Origin: Clostridium muellerianum
GTDB lineage: Bacteria > Bacillota > Clostridia > Clostridiales > Clostridiaceae
Reading direction: 5' to 3'
Length of the DNA stretch: 64,000 nt
NCBI RefSeq assembly: GCF_012926525.1
Contig: NZ_JABBNI010000012.1
Location: forward strand, 1 to 64,000
In this document: one piece after another, positions 16,829 through 28,012 of the stretch
Layout: each line of letters begins with the position of its first letter
Position numbering within the stretch: position 1 is the stretch's first letter
Translations under genes and position numbers: made by a program
Notes under the pieces: model-generated
What the model saw: the letters and a program-made list of their open reading frames with translations, nothing else
The model's database searches: none
What the model was told of the DNA's origin: nothing

Positions 16829-19243
16829 TTACACGTTCCATATATCCTTTGCATATTTTTTTATGGTATTATCAGAAGAAAAAATACCTGATTTTGAAAT
16901 ATTCATTATGCACATTTCCTGCCACTTATTTTTATCTCTATAAAGTTTATCTATATTATCTTGAGCATTTACATAAGAATCAAAATCTTTTAGAACAAAG
17001 TATTCATCATTTTTTTCTAGCAGTGATGAATATATGTCTTTAAATTCAGAAGAAGATACATTTAGAGAAGTATCAATAAGTGAGTTTATTATTCTTTTTA
17101 GTCTAGGATCTGAATAGTAATAGTCATTTGACTTGTAACTATTATTTTTTTCTAAATTAAGAACCTCTTCTTTATTCATGCCGAATATTACTATGTTTTT
17201 ATCACCTACAGCTTCTTTAATTTCAATGTTAGCTCCATCTAAGGTAGCAATGGTCACTGCACCATTCATCATAAATTTCATATTTCCTGTTCCAGAGGCT
17301 TCTTTAGTAGCTGTAGATATCTGTTCACTTACATCAGCACAGGGAATTATTTTTTCAGCTAAAGATACAGAATAATTTGGCAAAAACACAACTTTTAATT
17401 TCCCATGTATGGCATCTTTATCGTTATTAATTTTGGAGGCCACTGTATTAATAAATTTTATAATTTGTTTTGCAAGATAATATCCAGGTGCAGCTTTTCC
17501 TCCAAAGAAAAAGGTTCGTGGAATAATATCCAGGGATGGATTTTCTTTTAGTTTGTAATACAGGTTTAAAATATTAAATACATTTAACATTTGTCTTTTA
17601 TAAGCATGAAGTCGTTTAACCTGTACATCAAATATAGAATAAGGATTTATCTCTATACCATATACTCTTCTAGCATAGTTGCAAAATGATATTTTATTTT
17701 TTTCTTTTACTTCTCTAACTTTATTTTGGATATTTAAATCATCAGCATACTTCGAAAATTTTTCTAGTTCTAAAGGGTTTTTAATCCATTGATCTCCTAT
17801 AGTTTCACATAATATTTTTGTAAGACTTGGATTTGCTTTAAGAAGCCATCTTCTATGAGTTATACCATTAGTTTTATTATTAAATTTTCTTTCATAGAAT
17901 TCATTAAAATTCTTAAGTTCTTTATTTTTTAAAAGGTCTGTATGGAGTTTTGCAACACCATTAACGGAGTGACTGCCGACTATAGCTAAATAAGCCATTC
18001 GTATTTCACCATTAAATATTATTGACATGTCGTTAAGTTTTTTATTATCATTTGGGTATTTATTTTTAATTTCTTCACAAAATCTTTTATTTATTTCTTC
18101 AATTATCATATATATCCTTGGTAAAAGCTTTTTAAACATGTATATAGGCCACTTTTCAAGAGCTTCTGAAAGTATGGTATGATTTGTATAAGACATAACA
18201 TTTGTAGTGATCTTGAAGGCTTCATCCCAGGATATTTCTTCTTCATCAATTAATATTCTCATGAGTTCTGCTACAGCAACAGATGGGTGAGTATCATTTA
18301 TTTGAACAGCAATATATTTATCTAATTCATTTATAGGAATGTTCATTTTTTTATAAGTTCTAATTATGCTTTGAAGACCTGCACTTACAAAGAAGTATTG
18401 TTGTTTAAGTCTTAATAGTTTACCCTCTTCTTTTGAATCATCAGGATATAATACTTGAGATATAGATTCTATAGAATTTTTATGTTCTACGGCTTTTGAA
18501 TAATCTCCTTTACTAAAGAAATCAAAATCAAAATCGCTGTCTATGACTTCAGCATTCCATAATCTTAATGTATTAACAGTGTCTGTATTATATCCTATTA
18601 CGGGAGTATCATAGGGAACAGCTAAAATTTCTTCATAGTTCTCATGTATAAATTTCAATGAATTATTTTTGATTTCAGTACGTACATTACCACTAAATCT
18701 AATTTTAACAGCTTTATTTTCTTTTCGTGTTTCCCATATGTTTCCGTCTCTTAACCAATGATCAGGAACCTCTACCTGGTATCCATTTATTATTTTTTGT
18801 TCAAAAAGTCCATAGTAATATCTTATACCACAGCCGTGACCTGGAATACCTAAGGAAGCCATAGAATCAAGAAAACAAGCAGCAAGTCTTCCAAGGCCTC
18901 CATTTCCCAGACCAGCATCACTTTCCACTTCTTCTAGTTCATTTAAGTTTATGCCTAACTCTTTTAAGGCTTGTTTGCAAACATCTTTTATTCCTAAATT
19001 TAATAGATTATTTCCTAAAAGTCTGCCTATTAAAAATTCCATAGAAAAGTAGTATACTTGTTTTTTTTTAGTATTTTTGTATTTTCTATTAGTTCGCATC
19101 CAATTTTGCGATGAATATTTTTTTACCAATTCGGAAAGGGCAAAATATTTATGAAGATTAGATGCTCCTTTAATATCCTCGGAATACATTGTAGTCAGTT
19201 CATTTATAAAATCTCTTTTAATGCTTTTTTTGTCAATATACAT
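16829..19243 (-). CDS. glgP: Glycogen/starch (alpha-glucan) phosphorylase
   Basis: A cytoplasmic enzyme of 804 residues that releases glucose-1-phosphate from alpha-1,4-glucans with phosphate and pyridoxal phosphate. The family signature EASGTGNMKFMMNGA holds the PLP lysine at about K656. KRLHAYKRQMLN and GNGGLGRLAACFLDS are also present. I chose the third in-frame ATG (19243), which has AAAGGAT 10 bases upstream; ATGs at 19255 and 19267 lack a properly spaced site. No other glycogen genes are adjacent. Its 3' end faces a 265-base palindromic element shared with the convergent CoA-transferase gene. Confidence 0.93.
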   Translation of the reverse strand: MYIDKKSIKRDFINELTTMYSEDIKGASNLHKYFALSELVKKYSSQNWMRTNRKYKNTKKKQVYYFSMEFLIGRLLGNNLLNLGIKDVCKQALKELGINLNELEEVESDAGLGNGGLGRLAACFLDSMASLGIPGHGCGIRYYYGLFEQKIINGYQVEVPDHWLRDGNIWETRKENKAVKIRFSGNVRTEIKNNSLKFIHENYEEILAVPYDTPVIGYNTDTVNTLRLWNAEVIDSDFDFDFFSKGDYSKAVEHKNSIESISQVLYPDDSKEEGKLLRLKQQYFFVSAGLQSIIRTYKKMNIPINELDKYIAVQINDTHPSVAVAELMRILIDEEEISWDEAFKITTNVMSYTNHTILSEALEKWPIYMFKKLLPRIYMIIEEINKRFCEEIKNKYPNDNKKLNDMSIIFNGEIRMAYLAIVGSHSVNGVAKLHTDLLKNKELKNFNEFYERKFNNKTNGITHRRWLLKANPSLTKILCETIGDQWIKNPLELEKFSKYADDLNIQNKVREVKEKNKISFCNYARRVYGIEINPYSIFDVQVKRLHAYKRQMLNVFNILNLYYKLKENPSLDIIPRTFFFGGKAAPGYYLAKQIIKFINTVASKINNDKDAIHGKLKVVFLPNYSVSLAEKIIPCADVSEQISTATKEASGTGNMKFMMNGAVTIATLDGANIEIKEAVGDKNIVIFGMNKEEVLNLEKNNSYKSNDYYYSDPRLKRIINSLIDTSLNVSSSEFKDIYSSLLEKNDEYFVLKDFDSYVNAQDNIDKLYRDKNKWQEMCIMNISKSGIFSSDNTIKKYAKDIWNV

Positions 19244-19799
19244 AGTATCGATCATCCTTTCATGCAATACTAATTTTACTTATATTGGTACTATTTATAT
19301 ATTATAGCATAAAAACATATAAATACCATTCGAAAAAATTAAAATGTCTATTAAGTTATAAGCATTAATGGTAGAAAATTAATATAGAACTATTGAAAGC
19401 TATGTGTAATAAAAAAAGTAAAATTTTATAGTTTATTTAAAATGTCAAGATAATTAATCATAATAAGTTTTAACTTCAAATTTGTATGTAATTTGATTAA
19501 AAGGAAAAAATATAGCGGTAAATATCAAAAAAAAAGGAATTTATACTTCCTTTGTAGAATATATATTTCCAATATAATATGATTATGCAAAAATTATTAT
19601 AAAATAATATGATGACCTAAAAAATAACACCAATTAAGAGAAAATTATCATATTGTGGAATATCTTGAATTAGATGAACCTATTTAATTTTTCATAAGAT
19701 TTTTTACCATCTAGAATTTAATAGTATTGAACTCAATTCTATAATGATGTATTAAAGTAAATTAATAAATCAAAATAGTATCATAAGGAGTGATTTAGA
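19244..19799. other. 555-base divergent region between glgP and cheA
   Basis: AT-rich and without a plausible gene. It contains one clear terminator-like hairpin that works on the minus strand (19527-19553). I could not pick a convincing promoter for cheA. Confidence 0.4.
19527..19553 (-). terminator. Minus-strand terminator-like hairpin upstream of glgP
   Basis: Read on the minus strand, AAAGGAA and TTCCTTT form a 7-bp stem around a 7-base loop, followed by a run of seven T. No minus-strand gene lies upstream of it. It would therefore sit in the glgP leader as an attenuator or end a short unseen RNA. Confidence 0.5.
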
Positions 19800-21881
19800 T
19801 TGGATAGAGAACCGATGCTGGATATGTTTCTTTTTGAAACAAATCAGCTTATAGAACAGTTAGAAGAAATAATTATTCGATGTGAAAAAGAAAAGAAGCT
19901 TCAAGATGAAGATATAAATGAAATTTTCAGAATAATGCATACAATAAAAGGTTCTTCGGCAATGATGATGTTCAACAATATTTCTGTACTTGCCCATTCT
20001 TTAGAAGATGTATTTTTCTTCATAAGAGAGAATAAAAATACTGTAATCGATTTTGAAAAGTTATCTGAATTAGTACTTTCAGGTATTGATTTTATAAAGA
20101 ATGAAATAGATAAATTAGAAAATTCAGACGAAGCGGATGGAGTATCAGATTCTCTTGTAGAAAGCATAAAGATGCATCTAAGCATAATGAAAAGTAATGA
20201 AAATCAGGATCAAAATCAAGAGAATGAAACAGATTTACAAAAGGCTCAGGAGGATAAAACGCAATATTACATAGGATTCTGTAAAAATGAATCCTTAAAT
20301 GTTAATGCAACAAAATATTCTGTGCTTATTTTATTTGAAGAAGATTGTGAAATGGAAAATATAAGGGCATATACTGTTTGGCATAATATTAAGGACATTA
20401 CCACTGAAATTTATTACTTTCCTGAAGATATTATGGATAACAATGATAGTGCAGACATTATAAAAAAAGATGGATTTTTAATGTATTTTGCTACTGATAA
20501 ATCAAGAATAGAAGTTGAGGCATTGCTAAATCAAACTGCTTTTGTACGAAGTATGGAAATAAATGAAATTGATGAATATCCAGAACAAATTACGGATTCA
20601 GTTCAAACTGAAGATACGTCTGTTGGCAATGAAGATACTTCTATTTCTAATTCAGAAGAAAAATCCTATGAACCTGAACACGATAATAAAAATAATGAAA
20701 ATAAATCAAAAACATCAAAACAGCAGAGCATTATAAGTGTAAATATTTCAAAATTGGATATGCTTATGGATTTAGTAGGTGAGATAGTTATTTCGGAGGC
20801 TATGGTTACAAGAAATCCTGAAATAGAAGCTTTACAATTAGATGGTTTTAATAAAGCGGCAAGGCAATTAAGAAAGCTTACTAATGAACTTCAAGATATT
20901 GTAATGTCAATAAGAATGGTTCCTGTATCTATGACTTTTCACAAAATGAATAGAATAGTTAGGGACATGAGCAAAAAACTAAATAAGGAAGTTGAACTGG
21001 AAATTATCGGAGAAGAAACTGAGGTTGATAAAAACATTATAGATCATCTTTCAGATCCTCTTATGCATCTTATAAGAAATTCGCTGGATCATGGATTAGA
21101 AGATAAAGAAACTAGAATAAAGAATGGCAAGGATGAAAAAGGAAAGATAACTTTAGAGGCTAGAAGTGAAGGCGGAGATGTATGGATTGTAGTTAAAGAT
21201 GATGGAAAGGGTATGGATAGGAAAAAGATTTTAAAAAAAGCAAAGGAGAATGGACTTTTAACAAAGAATGAAAATGAACTTACAGATAAAGAAGTTTTTT
21301 CGTTCATACTTTTACCAGGCTTTTCTACAAAAGAAAAGGTTACTGAATTTTCTGGACGTGGAGTTGGTATGGATGTAGTTAAAAAGAATCTTGAAAGTAT
21401 TGGTGGAACTATATCAATAGATAGTACTTTAGGAAAAGGAACTACTATGGTTATAAAAATTCCTTTAACTCTTGCAATAATTGATGGTATGGAAATTGCC
21501 GTAGGAAAAACTAAATACACAGTACCAACAACCTCTATAAGAGAGTCTTTTAAACCTTCAGCAAAAGATGTTACAGAGGATTGTGATGGAAATGAAATTA
21601 TTATGATAAGGGGTCAGTGCTATCCTGTATTAAGGATTCACAGAGCATTTAATATACAAACAGAAACTACTTCCATAGAAGATGGAATTATGGTAATGGT
21701 AGATGGAGATTCAAAATCAGCATGTATTTTTGCAGATAAATTATTAGGAGAGCAGCAGGTGGTGGTTAAAGCATTACCTAAATATATAAAAAAGGTTCAG
21801 GGAATTGCAGGATGTACCATACTAGGTGATGGCAGTATAAGTTTGATTATAGATGTAAATGGTATTTTAGAAAAGCTATAA
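19800..21881 (+). CDS. cheA: Chemotaxis histidine kinase CheA
   Basis: A 693-residue cytoplasmic kinase of chemoreceptor arrays. An HPt domain (about 1-105) holds the phospho-accepting H47 in MHTIKGSS. A P2-like response-regulator-binding region follows at about 148-265, then an acidic Asn/Ser-rich linker. The P3 dimerisation segment (about 315-380) precedes the HATPase domain with the N box HLIRNSLDHG, DDGKGMD and GFSTKEKVTEFSGRGVGMD. A CheW-like domain ends the protein (about 560-693). The start is TTG, preceded by AAGGAGTG. It heads a cluster with two receptors, CheW, CheR and CheB. No CheY is encoded in the window, so the phosphoryl acceptor must be elsewhere or be CheB. Confidence 0.95.
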   Translation: MDREPMLDMFLFETNQLIEQLEEIIIRCEKEKKLQDEDINEIFRIMHTIKGSSAMMMFNNISVLAHSLEDVFFFIRENKNTVIDFEKLSELVLSGIDFIKNEIDKLENSDEADGVSDSLVESIKMHLSIMKSNENQDQNQENETDLQKAQEDKTQYYIGFCKNESLNVNATKYSVLILFEEDCEMENIRAYTVWHNIKDITTEIYYFPEDIMDNNDSADIIKKDGFLMYFATDKSRIEVEALLNQTAFVRSMEINEIDEYPEQITDSVQTEDTSVGNEDTSISNSEEKSYEPEHDNKNNENKSKTSKQQSIISVNISKLDMLMDLVGEIVISEAMVTRNPEIEALQLDGFNKAARQLRKLTNELQDIVMSIRMVPVSMTFHKMNRIVRDMSKKLNKEVELEIIGEETEVDKNIIDHLSDPLMHLIRNSLDHGLEDKETRIKNGKDEKGKITLEARSEGGDVWIVVKDDGKGMDRKKILKKAKENGLLTKNENELTDKEVFSFILLPGFSTKEKVTEFSGRGVGMDVVKKNLESIGGTISIDSTLGKGTTMVIKIPLTLAIIDGMEIAVGKTKYTVPTTSIRESFKPSAKDVTEDCDGNEIIMIRGQCYPVLRIHRAFNIQTETTSIEDGIMVMVDGDSKSACIFADKLLGEQQVVVKALPKYIKKVQGIAGCTILGDGSISLIIDVNGILEKL

Positions 21882-22024
21882 ATATACATCTAAATTTTAA
21901 ATAGTATGAAATATAAATATTTATATTTTTAAGACATTGATAACTAAGGTTTCTGATTTAGTTTAGATTAATTGTTTTATATAATTTTAAAGAGTTTGTT
22001 TTTATAATAGGGGGGACATTATAA

Positions 22025-24790
22025 ATGAATTATCTTAAAAATTTAAGTATAAAATCCAAAATTTCAACAGCCTTTATATTGGTAAGTGTGTTAATGCTTG
22101 TTATGGGCTATGTAGCTATTAGAAATATTAGAGATATTAGCAGTTTGGATACAGATTTATATGAAAGAAGTACAAAGCCATTAGCTAATTTAAATACAAT
22201 TTCATTGGACCTTGAAAAAATGAGCACCCTGGTGCGAGGTGAAGTTATAAGTTCTGATTTAAATGAAATTAACAGTGACAAAAATGAAATAGCAAATTTA
22301 GATAAAGATTTAGATAGCAATATGGCAGAGTTTGAAAAAACTATTAAGGATGAGAGTATTAAAAATGAATTTAATAATTTAAAAACTTTGATGGATAAAT
22401 ATAGACCTATCAGAGATAAAGTATCAAACCTTGCAGTTGCTCAAAATGATGCAGAGGCTATAAAAATAATCAATGAAGAAGGAACTGAATTAAAAAAGTC
22501 TATAGATAAATCCGCTAAAAATTTATTCAATTTGAAGATAGGACGTGCCAAAGATAAATCAGATACTAATACCTCTGCATCTAATAAAACAGTAACTATA
22601 ATTTCAATTTTGATTATTACATTTGTAATAATGGCATTGATAATAGGAGGATTCTTAGCACATATAATAAGCAAACCACTAAAAAAGCTTACTGAGGTTG
22701 CAGAAAAAGTTACTATGGGTGATATTGAAGCTGATGTACATGTAACTTCAAAGGATGAAATAGGAAAACTTCAAGGTGCTTTTAAGGATATGGTTGAAAA
22801 TATAAGGGAAAATACTAATGCTATAAATAAAATAGCTTCAGGTGATTTTAAAGTTCAGGTAAAAGTAAAATCAGAAAAAGATGTACTGGGAAAATCTATA
22901 GCAAAAATGATTGATAACATGAAACTGTTAATGGATGAAACAAATAATTTAATTGAAGCAGCAGAAAAAGGAAAATTACATGTGAGAGGAAATTCATCAG
23001 CTTTTGTTGGGGAATGGAAAAAACTTATAGAAGAAATAAATAGTTTGATAGATGCATTTGTTGTGCCAATAAATCTAACATCGAGTTATGTTGCAAGGAT
23101 AGCTAATGGGGATATGCCATCTAAAATAACAGATGAATATCTAGGAGATTTTAATGAAATTAAAAATAGTTTAAATAATTGTATAGATAATATTAATGAA
23201 TTAGTAAAGGATGCAAATGTGCTTGTTGAAGCAGCAGTAAATGGAAAATTGGATGTAAGAACAGATGCAAGTAAACATAGTGGAGATTATCGTAAAATAG
23301 TAGAAGGTGTAAATAATACCCTTGATATTGTAATAAAACCGTTAGATGAAGCCAATAATGTTCTAGGAAGGTTAGCTTCAAATGACTTAAGCATTTCAAT
23401 GTCTAATGATTATAAAGGAACATTTAAAGAATTTTCAGGTTCAATAAATGCTGTACTGGAAAGACTATTAAGTTTACAGGATGCTTTTGTTAAAATTTCA
23501 AATGGTGATACAAGTATATTAGAGCAATTCATCAAAATAGGCAAAAGGTCTGAAAATGATAAATTAATACCTGCTATTATAGAAATGATGAGTACAATAC
23601 AGAATTTAATTAATGAATCAAAAACACTAGCTTTTGCAGCCGTAGAAGGTAATTTAGATATTAGAGGTGATGCAGAAAAGTTTAAAGGTGGTTATAGAGA
23701 AGTTATTGAAGGAATTAATAAAACTATGGATGCAGTAGTTAAACCACTTGAAGAAGCTTCAAGCACAATGCAAAAGATGTCACAGGGAGATTTAACATGT
23801 AACATGAGTGGATCTTACAAAGGTGAATATGCTAAAATGCAAGACTCCTTGAATTTCACAATTAGTTTTTTAAATAAAATATTAAGTCAAATCAATAATG
23901 CATCTACAGAAGTTGCTTCTGGAGCAAGACAGGTCTCTGATGGAAGTCAGGCATTATCACAGGGGGCTACAGAGCAGGCAAGTTCTATAGAAGAGTTAAC
24001 AGAGTCTATTACAGAAGTTGCAGCACAAACAAAAGAAAATGCAGTTAATGCAAATGAAGCAAATGGACTATCATTAAAGGCAAAAGAAAATGCAGAACAG
24101 GGCAATAAACACATGGCAGAAATGCTTAAGTCTATGGAGGAAATTAATGAATCCTCTTCAAGTATTTCAAAAATTATTAAAGTAATAGATGAAATAGCTT
24201 TTCAAACTAATATACTTGCTTTAAATGCAGCAGTAGAAGCAGCAAGGGCAGGACAGCATGGTAAAGGCTTTGCAGTAGTAGCAGAGGAAGTTAGAAATCT
24301 GGCAGCGAGAAGTGCAAATGCAGCTAAGGAAACTACAGCGTTAATAGAAGGTTCGATTAAAAAGGTAGAATCAGGCACTGAAATAGCTAATGAAACAGCT
24401 AAAGCTCTTAATGAAATTGTGGAAGGCGTATCAAAATCAGCAAGTTTTGTTTCAGAAATAGCTTCAGCATCTAATGAGCAGGCATCAGCAATAGCACAAA
24501 TAAACAAGGGAATTGAGCAAGTATCACAGGTGGTACAGACTAATTCTGCTACAGCAGAGGAAAGTGCAGCAGCAAGTGAAGAACTTTCAAGTCAATCACA
24601 AATATTAAATGAAATGGTAGGGAAGTTTATACTTAATAATGTAAGTTCAAGCTATACAGAAATTGAAAAGAATCAGTACAAAAATAAGGAAAGCTATGTA
24701 AATGATATGAATTATGCATATAGAGAAGCAGCAGTAACTTCTACAAAACCTAAAATAGCTCTTAGTGATAGTGAATTTGGTAAATATTAA
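22025..24790 (+). CDS. Methyl-accepting chemotaxis protein with extended HAMP region
   Basis: A 921-residue chemoreceptor. TM1 is at about 13-32, an all-helical (four-helix-bundle-like) extracellular sensor at about 33-187, TM2 at about 188-212, and a canonical HAMP domain at about 213-265. About 330 residues of tandem HAMP-like units follow, with repeated patterns such as [19 protein letters not shown] and [16 protein letters not shown]. The signalling domain is at about 600-880, with the highly conserved tip [19 protein letters not shown]. The last residues, [12 protein letters not shown], are nearly identical to those of the second receptor in this cluster. The ribosome binding site is GGGGGGAC. 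The poly-HAMP stalk suggests additional cytoplasmic sensing or signal conversion. Confidence 0.93.
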   Translation: MNYLKNLSIKSKISTAFILVSVLMLVMGYVAIRNIRDISSLDTDLYERSTKPLANLNTISLDLEKMSTLVRGEVISSDLNEINSDKNEIANLDKDLDSNMAEFEKTIKDESIKNEFNNLKTLMDKYRPIRDKVSNLAVAQNDAEAIKIINEEGTELKKSIDKSAKNLFNLKIGRAKDKSDTNTSASNKTVTIISILIITFVIMALIIGGFLAHIISKPLKKLTEVAEKVTMGDIEADVHVTSKDEIGKLQGAFKDMVENIRENTNAINKIASGDFKVQVKVKSEKDVLGKSIAKMIDNMKLLMDETNNLIEAAEKGKLHVRGNSSAFVGEWKKLIEEINSLIDAFVVPINLTSSYVARIANGDMPSKITDEYLGDFNEIKNSLNNCIDNINELVKDANVLVEAAVNGKLDVRTDASKHSGDYRKIVEGVNNTLDIVIKPLDEANNVLGRLASNDLSISMSNDYKGTFKEFSGSINAVLERLLSLQDAFVKISNGDTSILEQFIKIGKRSENDKLIPAIIEMMSTIQNLINESKTLAFAAVEGNLDIRGDAEKFKGGYREVIEGINKTMDAVVKPLEEASSTMQKMSQGDLTCNMSGSYKGEYAKMQDSLNFTISFLNKILSQINNASTEVASGARQVSDGSQALSQGATEQASSIEELTESITEVAAQTKENAVNANEANGLSLKAKENAEQGNKHMAEMLKSMEEINESSSSISKIIKVIDEIAFQTNILALNAAVEAARAGQHGKGFAVVAEEVRNLAARSANAAKETTALIEGSIKKVESGTEIANETAKALNEIVEGVSKSASFVSEIASASNEQASAIAQINKGIEQVSQVVQTNSATAEESAAASEELSSQSQILNEMVGKFILNNVSSSYTEIEKNQYKNKESYVNDMNYAYREAAVTSTKPKIALSDSEFGKY

Positions 24791-24851
24791 AAAAATATTA
24801 CTTATGAAGTTATAACTTTTATGAAATTTGAATTGAAGGAAGGTGTATTAA

Positions 24852-25346
24852 ATGTCAGAAATAATTGATGAAACAACAGAATTAACAGAGGATACTCAGA
24901 AAGGGAGATTTTTAACATTTTCAGTAGGAAAGGAAAGTTACGGCATAGAAATTAAGTATGTTAAAGAAATAATTGGTATACAGGAAATAACAGAAGTGCC
25001 AGAACTTCCTGACTACGTAAAAGGTATAATAAACCTTAGGGGTAAAATTATACCAGTGATGGATGTAAGATTAAGGTTTAAAAAAGAACCTAAGGAATAC
25101 AATGATAGGACCTGTATAATAGTAATTGATGTTGATGAAATTTCTATAGGATTAATAGTGGATAATGTTTCAGAAGTGCTTACAATAGAAGAGGAAAATA
25201 TCGTTCCGCCACCAGATTTAAAAACAGGATTTCATAATCGTTATGTAAAGGGAATAGGTAAAGTAGGAAGCGAAGTTAAACTTTTATTAGATTGTGATAA
25301 AGTTTTAAGTGATGATGAAATTGATGTTATCAAGGAATCTGTATAA
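24852..25346 (+). CDS. cheW: Chemotaxis coupling protein CheW
   Basis: A single-domain SH3-like scaffold of 164 residues that links CheA to receptors. It has the typical N-terminal strand FLTFSVGKESYGIEIKYVKE and the central ITEVPELPDYVKGIINLRGK motif that contacts receptors. The next strands are IIPVMDVRLRF and CIIVIDVDEISIGLIVDNVSEVL. It lies 61 bases after the first receptor gene and 213 bases before the second. The ribosome binding site is AAGGAAGG. Its placement between the two receptors suggests one array. Confidence 0.95.
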   Translation: MSEIIDETTELTEDTQKGRFLTFSVGKESYGIEIKYVKEIIGIQEITEVPELPDYVKGIINLRGKIIPVMDVRLRFKKEPKEYNDRTCIIVIDVDEISIGLIVDNVSEVLTIEEENIVPPPDLKTGFHNRYVKGIGKVGSEVKLLLDCDKVLSDDEIDVIKESV

Positions 25347-25559
25347 GATAATTTTTAGGTTCAGGTAAAATTTGCTTATAATATTAATGTAGTATATCTT
25401 AAAGTTATTTAATAACTTAACAAATTATAATCTGAACCGTATAAGAAATAATCTAGAGACATTTAGTGATTTCATATTAATTTAAATGGAAGATGAGATA
25501 TTAGTAATGGTACTCTGACTGGACGAAATAAATAACTTAGTTAGAAAGGAATTAATGCT

Positions 25560-27932
25560 ATGAAATGGTTTTACAATATGAAAATTTCTAAAAAAATTAT
25601 TACCTCAATTACTGCTATAGCAGTAATTGGTGGTTTAATTATTGGATCAATAGGATTTTTATATATTAATAAAATTAATAGTTTAAGCAAGGTAATATAT
25701 AGAGAAAATATAGCACCATTAACTCCTATATATAGAGTGGAAGCGGATTTTTTAAAAGTACGTAATACTTTAAGAGATATGGCATTAAGTAAGTCTCAGG
25801 ATAAATCTCAATATGTTAATACAATAAATGATTTATATAAAGATTTAAATAACAATTTAAATGATTATGATAAATATATATCCTCTAGTGAAGAGGATCA
25901 GAACTATAAAACATTAAAATCTGATGTAGATAAATATACAGTAATAAAGGATAAGATTATTAATTTGATACAATCCAATCAATTGGATGGTGCTGTAGCA
26001 TTAATGAATGGCGATGGTAGTATTATAACAAATGAGCTAGACACAGCTATCACAAAAGCTTTCAATATTAATAATAAACAAGCTGATGATCGTAATAAGA
26101 TGAATGAAGCTAATGGAAGTAGAGCAGAAATATTAATGTTTGGGATTGTTTTATTATCAATAGCTATGTCTATACTAATAGGTTTATTTGTTTCAAAAGT
26201 AATTAGCAAACCTTTAAATAAAATGGTGGATGTGGCAAATAGCATTTCTTCTGGAAATCTTAATGTAGATTTAAATATTGATAATAAAGATGAAATTGGA
26301 ATTCTTGGACAAGCATTTAAGGAAATTATACAATCGTTAAAAAATCTAATAACAGATTCCAATATGCTTGCTGAAGCAGCAGTGGAAGGAAATCTTACCA
26401 AGAGAGTTGATGTAAGTAAGCATAATGGAGATTACCGTAAAATAGTAGAAGGTTTTAATAATACATTTAATTCAGTAGTGGAACCATTGAATGAAGCCAA
26501 TGAAGTTTTAGGCAAAATGGCAGTAAATGATTTTACTGTAAAAATGGATACAAATCAAAAGGGAGAGTTTATAAAGTTTGCCAATTCAATTAATACTGTT
26601 CAAAGAAATCTACTTAATGCTGAAGATATTTTTATTAAGATTTCAAAGGGAGACATAAGTAGATTAGATGAGTATAAACAAATAGGTAGAAGATCTGAAA
26701 ATGATAAATTAATACCATCAGCTATAGCTGTTATGGAAGTAATACAGAATTTAATTAATGAATCTAAGAGGCTTGTTTTTGCAGCTGCAGATGGAGATTT
26801 AAAAATAAGAGGAAATGCAGATAAGTTTAATGGTGGATATAGGGAACTTATTGAAGGAATTAATAATACAATGGATGCAGTGGTTAGACCAATTGAAGAA
26901 GCTTCTGCTGTAATGAAAAAGATGTCAGAAGGAGATTTAACACATTCTATGAATGAAAATTATAAGGGTGAATATGCTAAGATCAAAGACTCCTTAAATT
27001 TCACAATTAGTTTCTTTAATGAAGTATTAAATAAGATCAATAATTCAGCTGCAGAGGTTGCTGCAGGGGCAAGACAGGTATCAGATGGAAGCCAAGCTTT
27101 ATCTCAAGGAGCCGCTGAACAGGCAAGTTCTGTGGAACAATTAACAGTATCTATTACAGAGGTAGCAGCACAAACAAAAGAGAATGCTGCTAATGCAAAT
27201 AAAGCAAATGAGCTAGCACTTAAGGCAAAAGAAAATGCAGAGCAAGGTAATGAACATATGGTTGAAATGCTTAAATCCATGGAAGAGATTAATGAATCTT
27301 CTTCGAGTATCTCAAAAATAATAAAGGTAATAGATGAAATAGCTTTCCAAACCAATATACTTGCTTTAAATGCTGCAGTAGAGGCAGCAAGAGCGGGTCA
27401 GCATGGAAAAGGGTTTGCAGTGGTGGCAGAAGAGGTTAGAAATTTAGCAGCAAGAAGTGCTAATGCAGCTAAAGAAACTACAGGTCTCATAGAAGGATCT
27501 ATTAAGAAGGTGGAAACTGGTACTGAAATAGCTAATGCCACAGCTAAGGCTCTCAATGAAATTGTGGAAGGTGTAGCAAAATCTGCGAACTTTGTTGGAG
27601 AGATAGCATCAGCTTCCAATGAACAAGCGGCAGCCATCGCACAGATAGATAAGGGTGTTGAACAAGTATCACAGGTTGTACAGACAAATTCCGCTACAGC
27701 AGAGGAAAGTGCAGCAGCAAGTGAAGAACTTTCAAGCCAATCTCAAGTGTTAAAAGAAATGGCTGGAAAGTTTAAACTTAAGACTGAGACTTTTAATTAT
27801 TCATTACATGGAAAAAAACAATTTGAAAATAAAAAAAGTTATGTGAGTGATATGGATTATTCATATGAAGAAGTAGCAACTTCAAGCAAACCACAAATAG
27901 CTCTTAGTGATAACGAATTTGGTAAGTATTAA
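25560..27932 (+). CDS. Methyl-accepting chemotaxis protein, paralogue of the 22025 gene
   Basis: A 790-residue chemoreceptor with TM1 at about 14-33, a helical extracellular sensor at about 34-188, TM2 at about 190-213 and HAMP at about 214-266. A shorter chain of HAMP-like units follows ([18 protein letters not shown] and [17 protein letters not shown]), then the signalling domain. From about residue 370 onward it is very similar to the first receptor, including the [12 protein letters not shown] tail. The ligand-binding halves differ, so the pair probably arose by duplication with sensor exchange. The ribosome binding site is GAAAGGA. Confidence 0.93.
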   Translation: MKWFYNMKISKKIITSITAIAVIGGLIIGSIGFLYINKINSLSKVIYRENIAPLTPIYRVEADFLKVRNTLRDMALSKSQDKSQYVNTINDLYKDLNNNLNDYDKYISSSEEDQNYKTLKSDVDKYTVIKDKIINLIQSNQLDGAVALMNGDGSIITNELDTAITKAFNINNKQADDRNKMNEANGSRAEILMFGIVLLSIAMSILIGLFVSKVISKPLNKMVDVANSISSGNLNVDLNIDNKDEIGILGQAFKEIIQSLKNLITDSNMLAEAAVEGNLTKRVDVSKHNGDYRKIVEGFNNTFNSVVEPLNEANEVLGKMAVNDFTVKMDTNQKGEFIKFANSINTVQRNLLNAEDIFIKISKGDISRLDEYKQIGRRSENDKLIPSAIAVMEVIQNLINESKRLVFAAADGDLKIRGNADKFNGGYRELIEGINNTMDAVVRPIEEASAVMKKMSEGDLTHSMNENYKGEYAKIKDSLNFTISFFNEVLNKINNSAAEVAAGARQVSDGSQALSQGAAEQASSVEQLTVSITEVAAQTKENAANANKANELALKAKENAEQGNEHMVEMLKSMEEINESSSSISKIIKVIDEIAFQTNILALNAAVEAARAGQHGKGFAVVAEEVRNLAARSANAAKETTGLIEGSIKKVETGTEIANATAKALNEIVEGVAKSANFVGEIASASNEQAAAIAQIDKGVEQVSQVVQTNSATAEESAAASEELSSQSQVLKEMAGKFKLKTETFNYSLHGKKQFENKKSYVSDMDYSYEEVATSSKPQIALSDNEFGKY

Positions 27933-27951
27933 TTAGAATGAAAATATTTTG

Positions 27952-27991
27952 AAAGGCTATTGGGTATTTTTAAATTATTACAATAGCCTTT
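27952..27991 (+). terminator. Hairpin between the second receptor and cheR
   Basis: AAAGGCTATTG and CAATAGCCTTT form a perfect 11-bp stem around an 18-base loop. There is no T-run, and the cheR ribosome binding site follows 9 bases later. It may partly terminate transcription or trim cheR-cheB expression relative to the receptors. Confidence 0.5.
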
Positions 27992-28012
27992 CAGATGCTT
28001 AGGAGTGAAATT

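Noticed and set aside
16777-17043. Plus-strand open frame overlapping the end of glgP
   Set aside because: It lies opposite the conserved glycogen phosphorylase coding sequence and has no ribosome binding site.
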